From contig JAETSN010000022.1 of NCBI GenBank assembly GCA_021769625.1, positions 1-58,635 of the forward strand: 58,635 nucleotides of DNA, given 5' to 3'. Shown piece after piece: positions 58,546 to 58,635 of this stretch; within the stretch, counting starts at the first letter, position 1; each line of letters opens with the position of its first letter. This stretch comes from [Clostridium] symbiosum. GTDB taxonomy: Bacteria > Bacillota > Clostridia > Lachnospirales > Lachnospiraceae. The notes below the pieces were generated by a model. The model saw only the letters and a program-made list of their open reading frames with translations, made no database searches and was not told the DNA's origin. Both the position numbers and the translations under genes were made by a program.

Positions 58546-58635
58546 TGGAAGAATCGCTTCAGCGATTCTTCGAGGAATGACTTAGATTTTCTTAGGCAGC
58601 GTCCTTTGCGGCCTTAGAAAATCTTCATTCCTTTC
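58546..58635 (+). repeat. Possible third family B element, cut by window end
   Basis: AAGAATCGC-TTCA-GCGATTCTT forms a small hairpin at 58551-58573. It is followed by GAATGACTTAGATTTTCTTAGG and a matching CCTTAGAAAATCTTCATTC arm. The second hairpin closely resembles the inner hairpin of the family B element at 31290-31333. The conserved blocks of that element (TACTAGGCTCG and others) are not recognisable before the window ends. Confidence 0.5.

Overview
The window looks like the chromosome of a Gram-positive gut anaerobe of the Lachnospiraceae (Clostridia). This is inferred from the gene set (pyruvate phosphate dikinase, a YhfC-type membrane protease, DUF5050, DUF815 and CmpB-type membrane proteins, a folC-folE-HD-folP-folBK folate cluster, a T-box-controlled tryptophan transporter), from CIRCE control of a small heat-shock gene, and from strong AGGAGG ribosome sites with about half G+C. 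No rRNA or tRNA gene and no prophage or intact insertion sequence was seen.

Layout. 1-6.5 kb: a remnant of a type I toxin-antitoxin locus, an alpha/beta hydrolase, a PerR-like regulator, a QueD-like protein without the usual catalytic Cys, an Hsp20 gene under a perfect CIRCE/promoter overlap, a patatin, a truncated radical-SAM gene, and an SOS-type Y-polymerase/YolD pair. 6.6-12 kb: ppdK, an ABC-F ATPase and a HAD phosphatase. 12-22.2 kb: an accessory island on the minus strand made of three related modules, each with an Rpn-nuclease terminator (with or without the gene), an ECF sigma factor and a DUF4367 anti-sigma factor. Two modules also carry a target operon for small exported proteins. 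Five promoters here share one bipartite motif with identical spacing. Module 1 is eroded by deletions, module 2 is intact, and module 3 is diverged and enlarged. The island ends in a complete type I toxin-antitoxin locus, a paralogue of the remnant at the window start.

22.3-29.9 kb is a minus-strand operon of chorismate mutase-prephenate dehydratase, a DUF815 AAA ATPase, exopolyphosphatase, polyphosphate kinase and two small or membrane proteins. 30-41.2 kb holds a DUF5050 protein and the folate genes, with two large hybrid histidine kinases lying between folP and folBK. 41.2-46.2 kb has a CmpB-type membrane protein, a PH-domain protein with an EF-hand-like tail, pyrB/pyrI, a nitroreductase and a chemotaxis receptor. 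46.4-49.9 kb is a three-gene ABC transporter behind a T-box whose specifier codon reads UGG (Trp). 50-58.6 kb has an alanine/sodium symporter, a second CmpB protein, a YlmH-like S4 protein, two CobW GTPases (one with a histidine tandem repeat), a trypsin-like lipoprotein, the RNase P RNA gene and a YhfC-like protease.

The most unusual material is of two kinds. The first is the triplicated sigma/anti-sigma/exported-protein island with its own promoter code. The second is two families of structured repeats that sit just 3' of genes in a fixed orientation and whose stems differ between copies while staying complementary within each copy.
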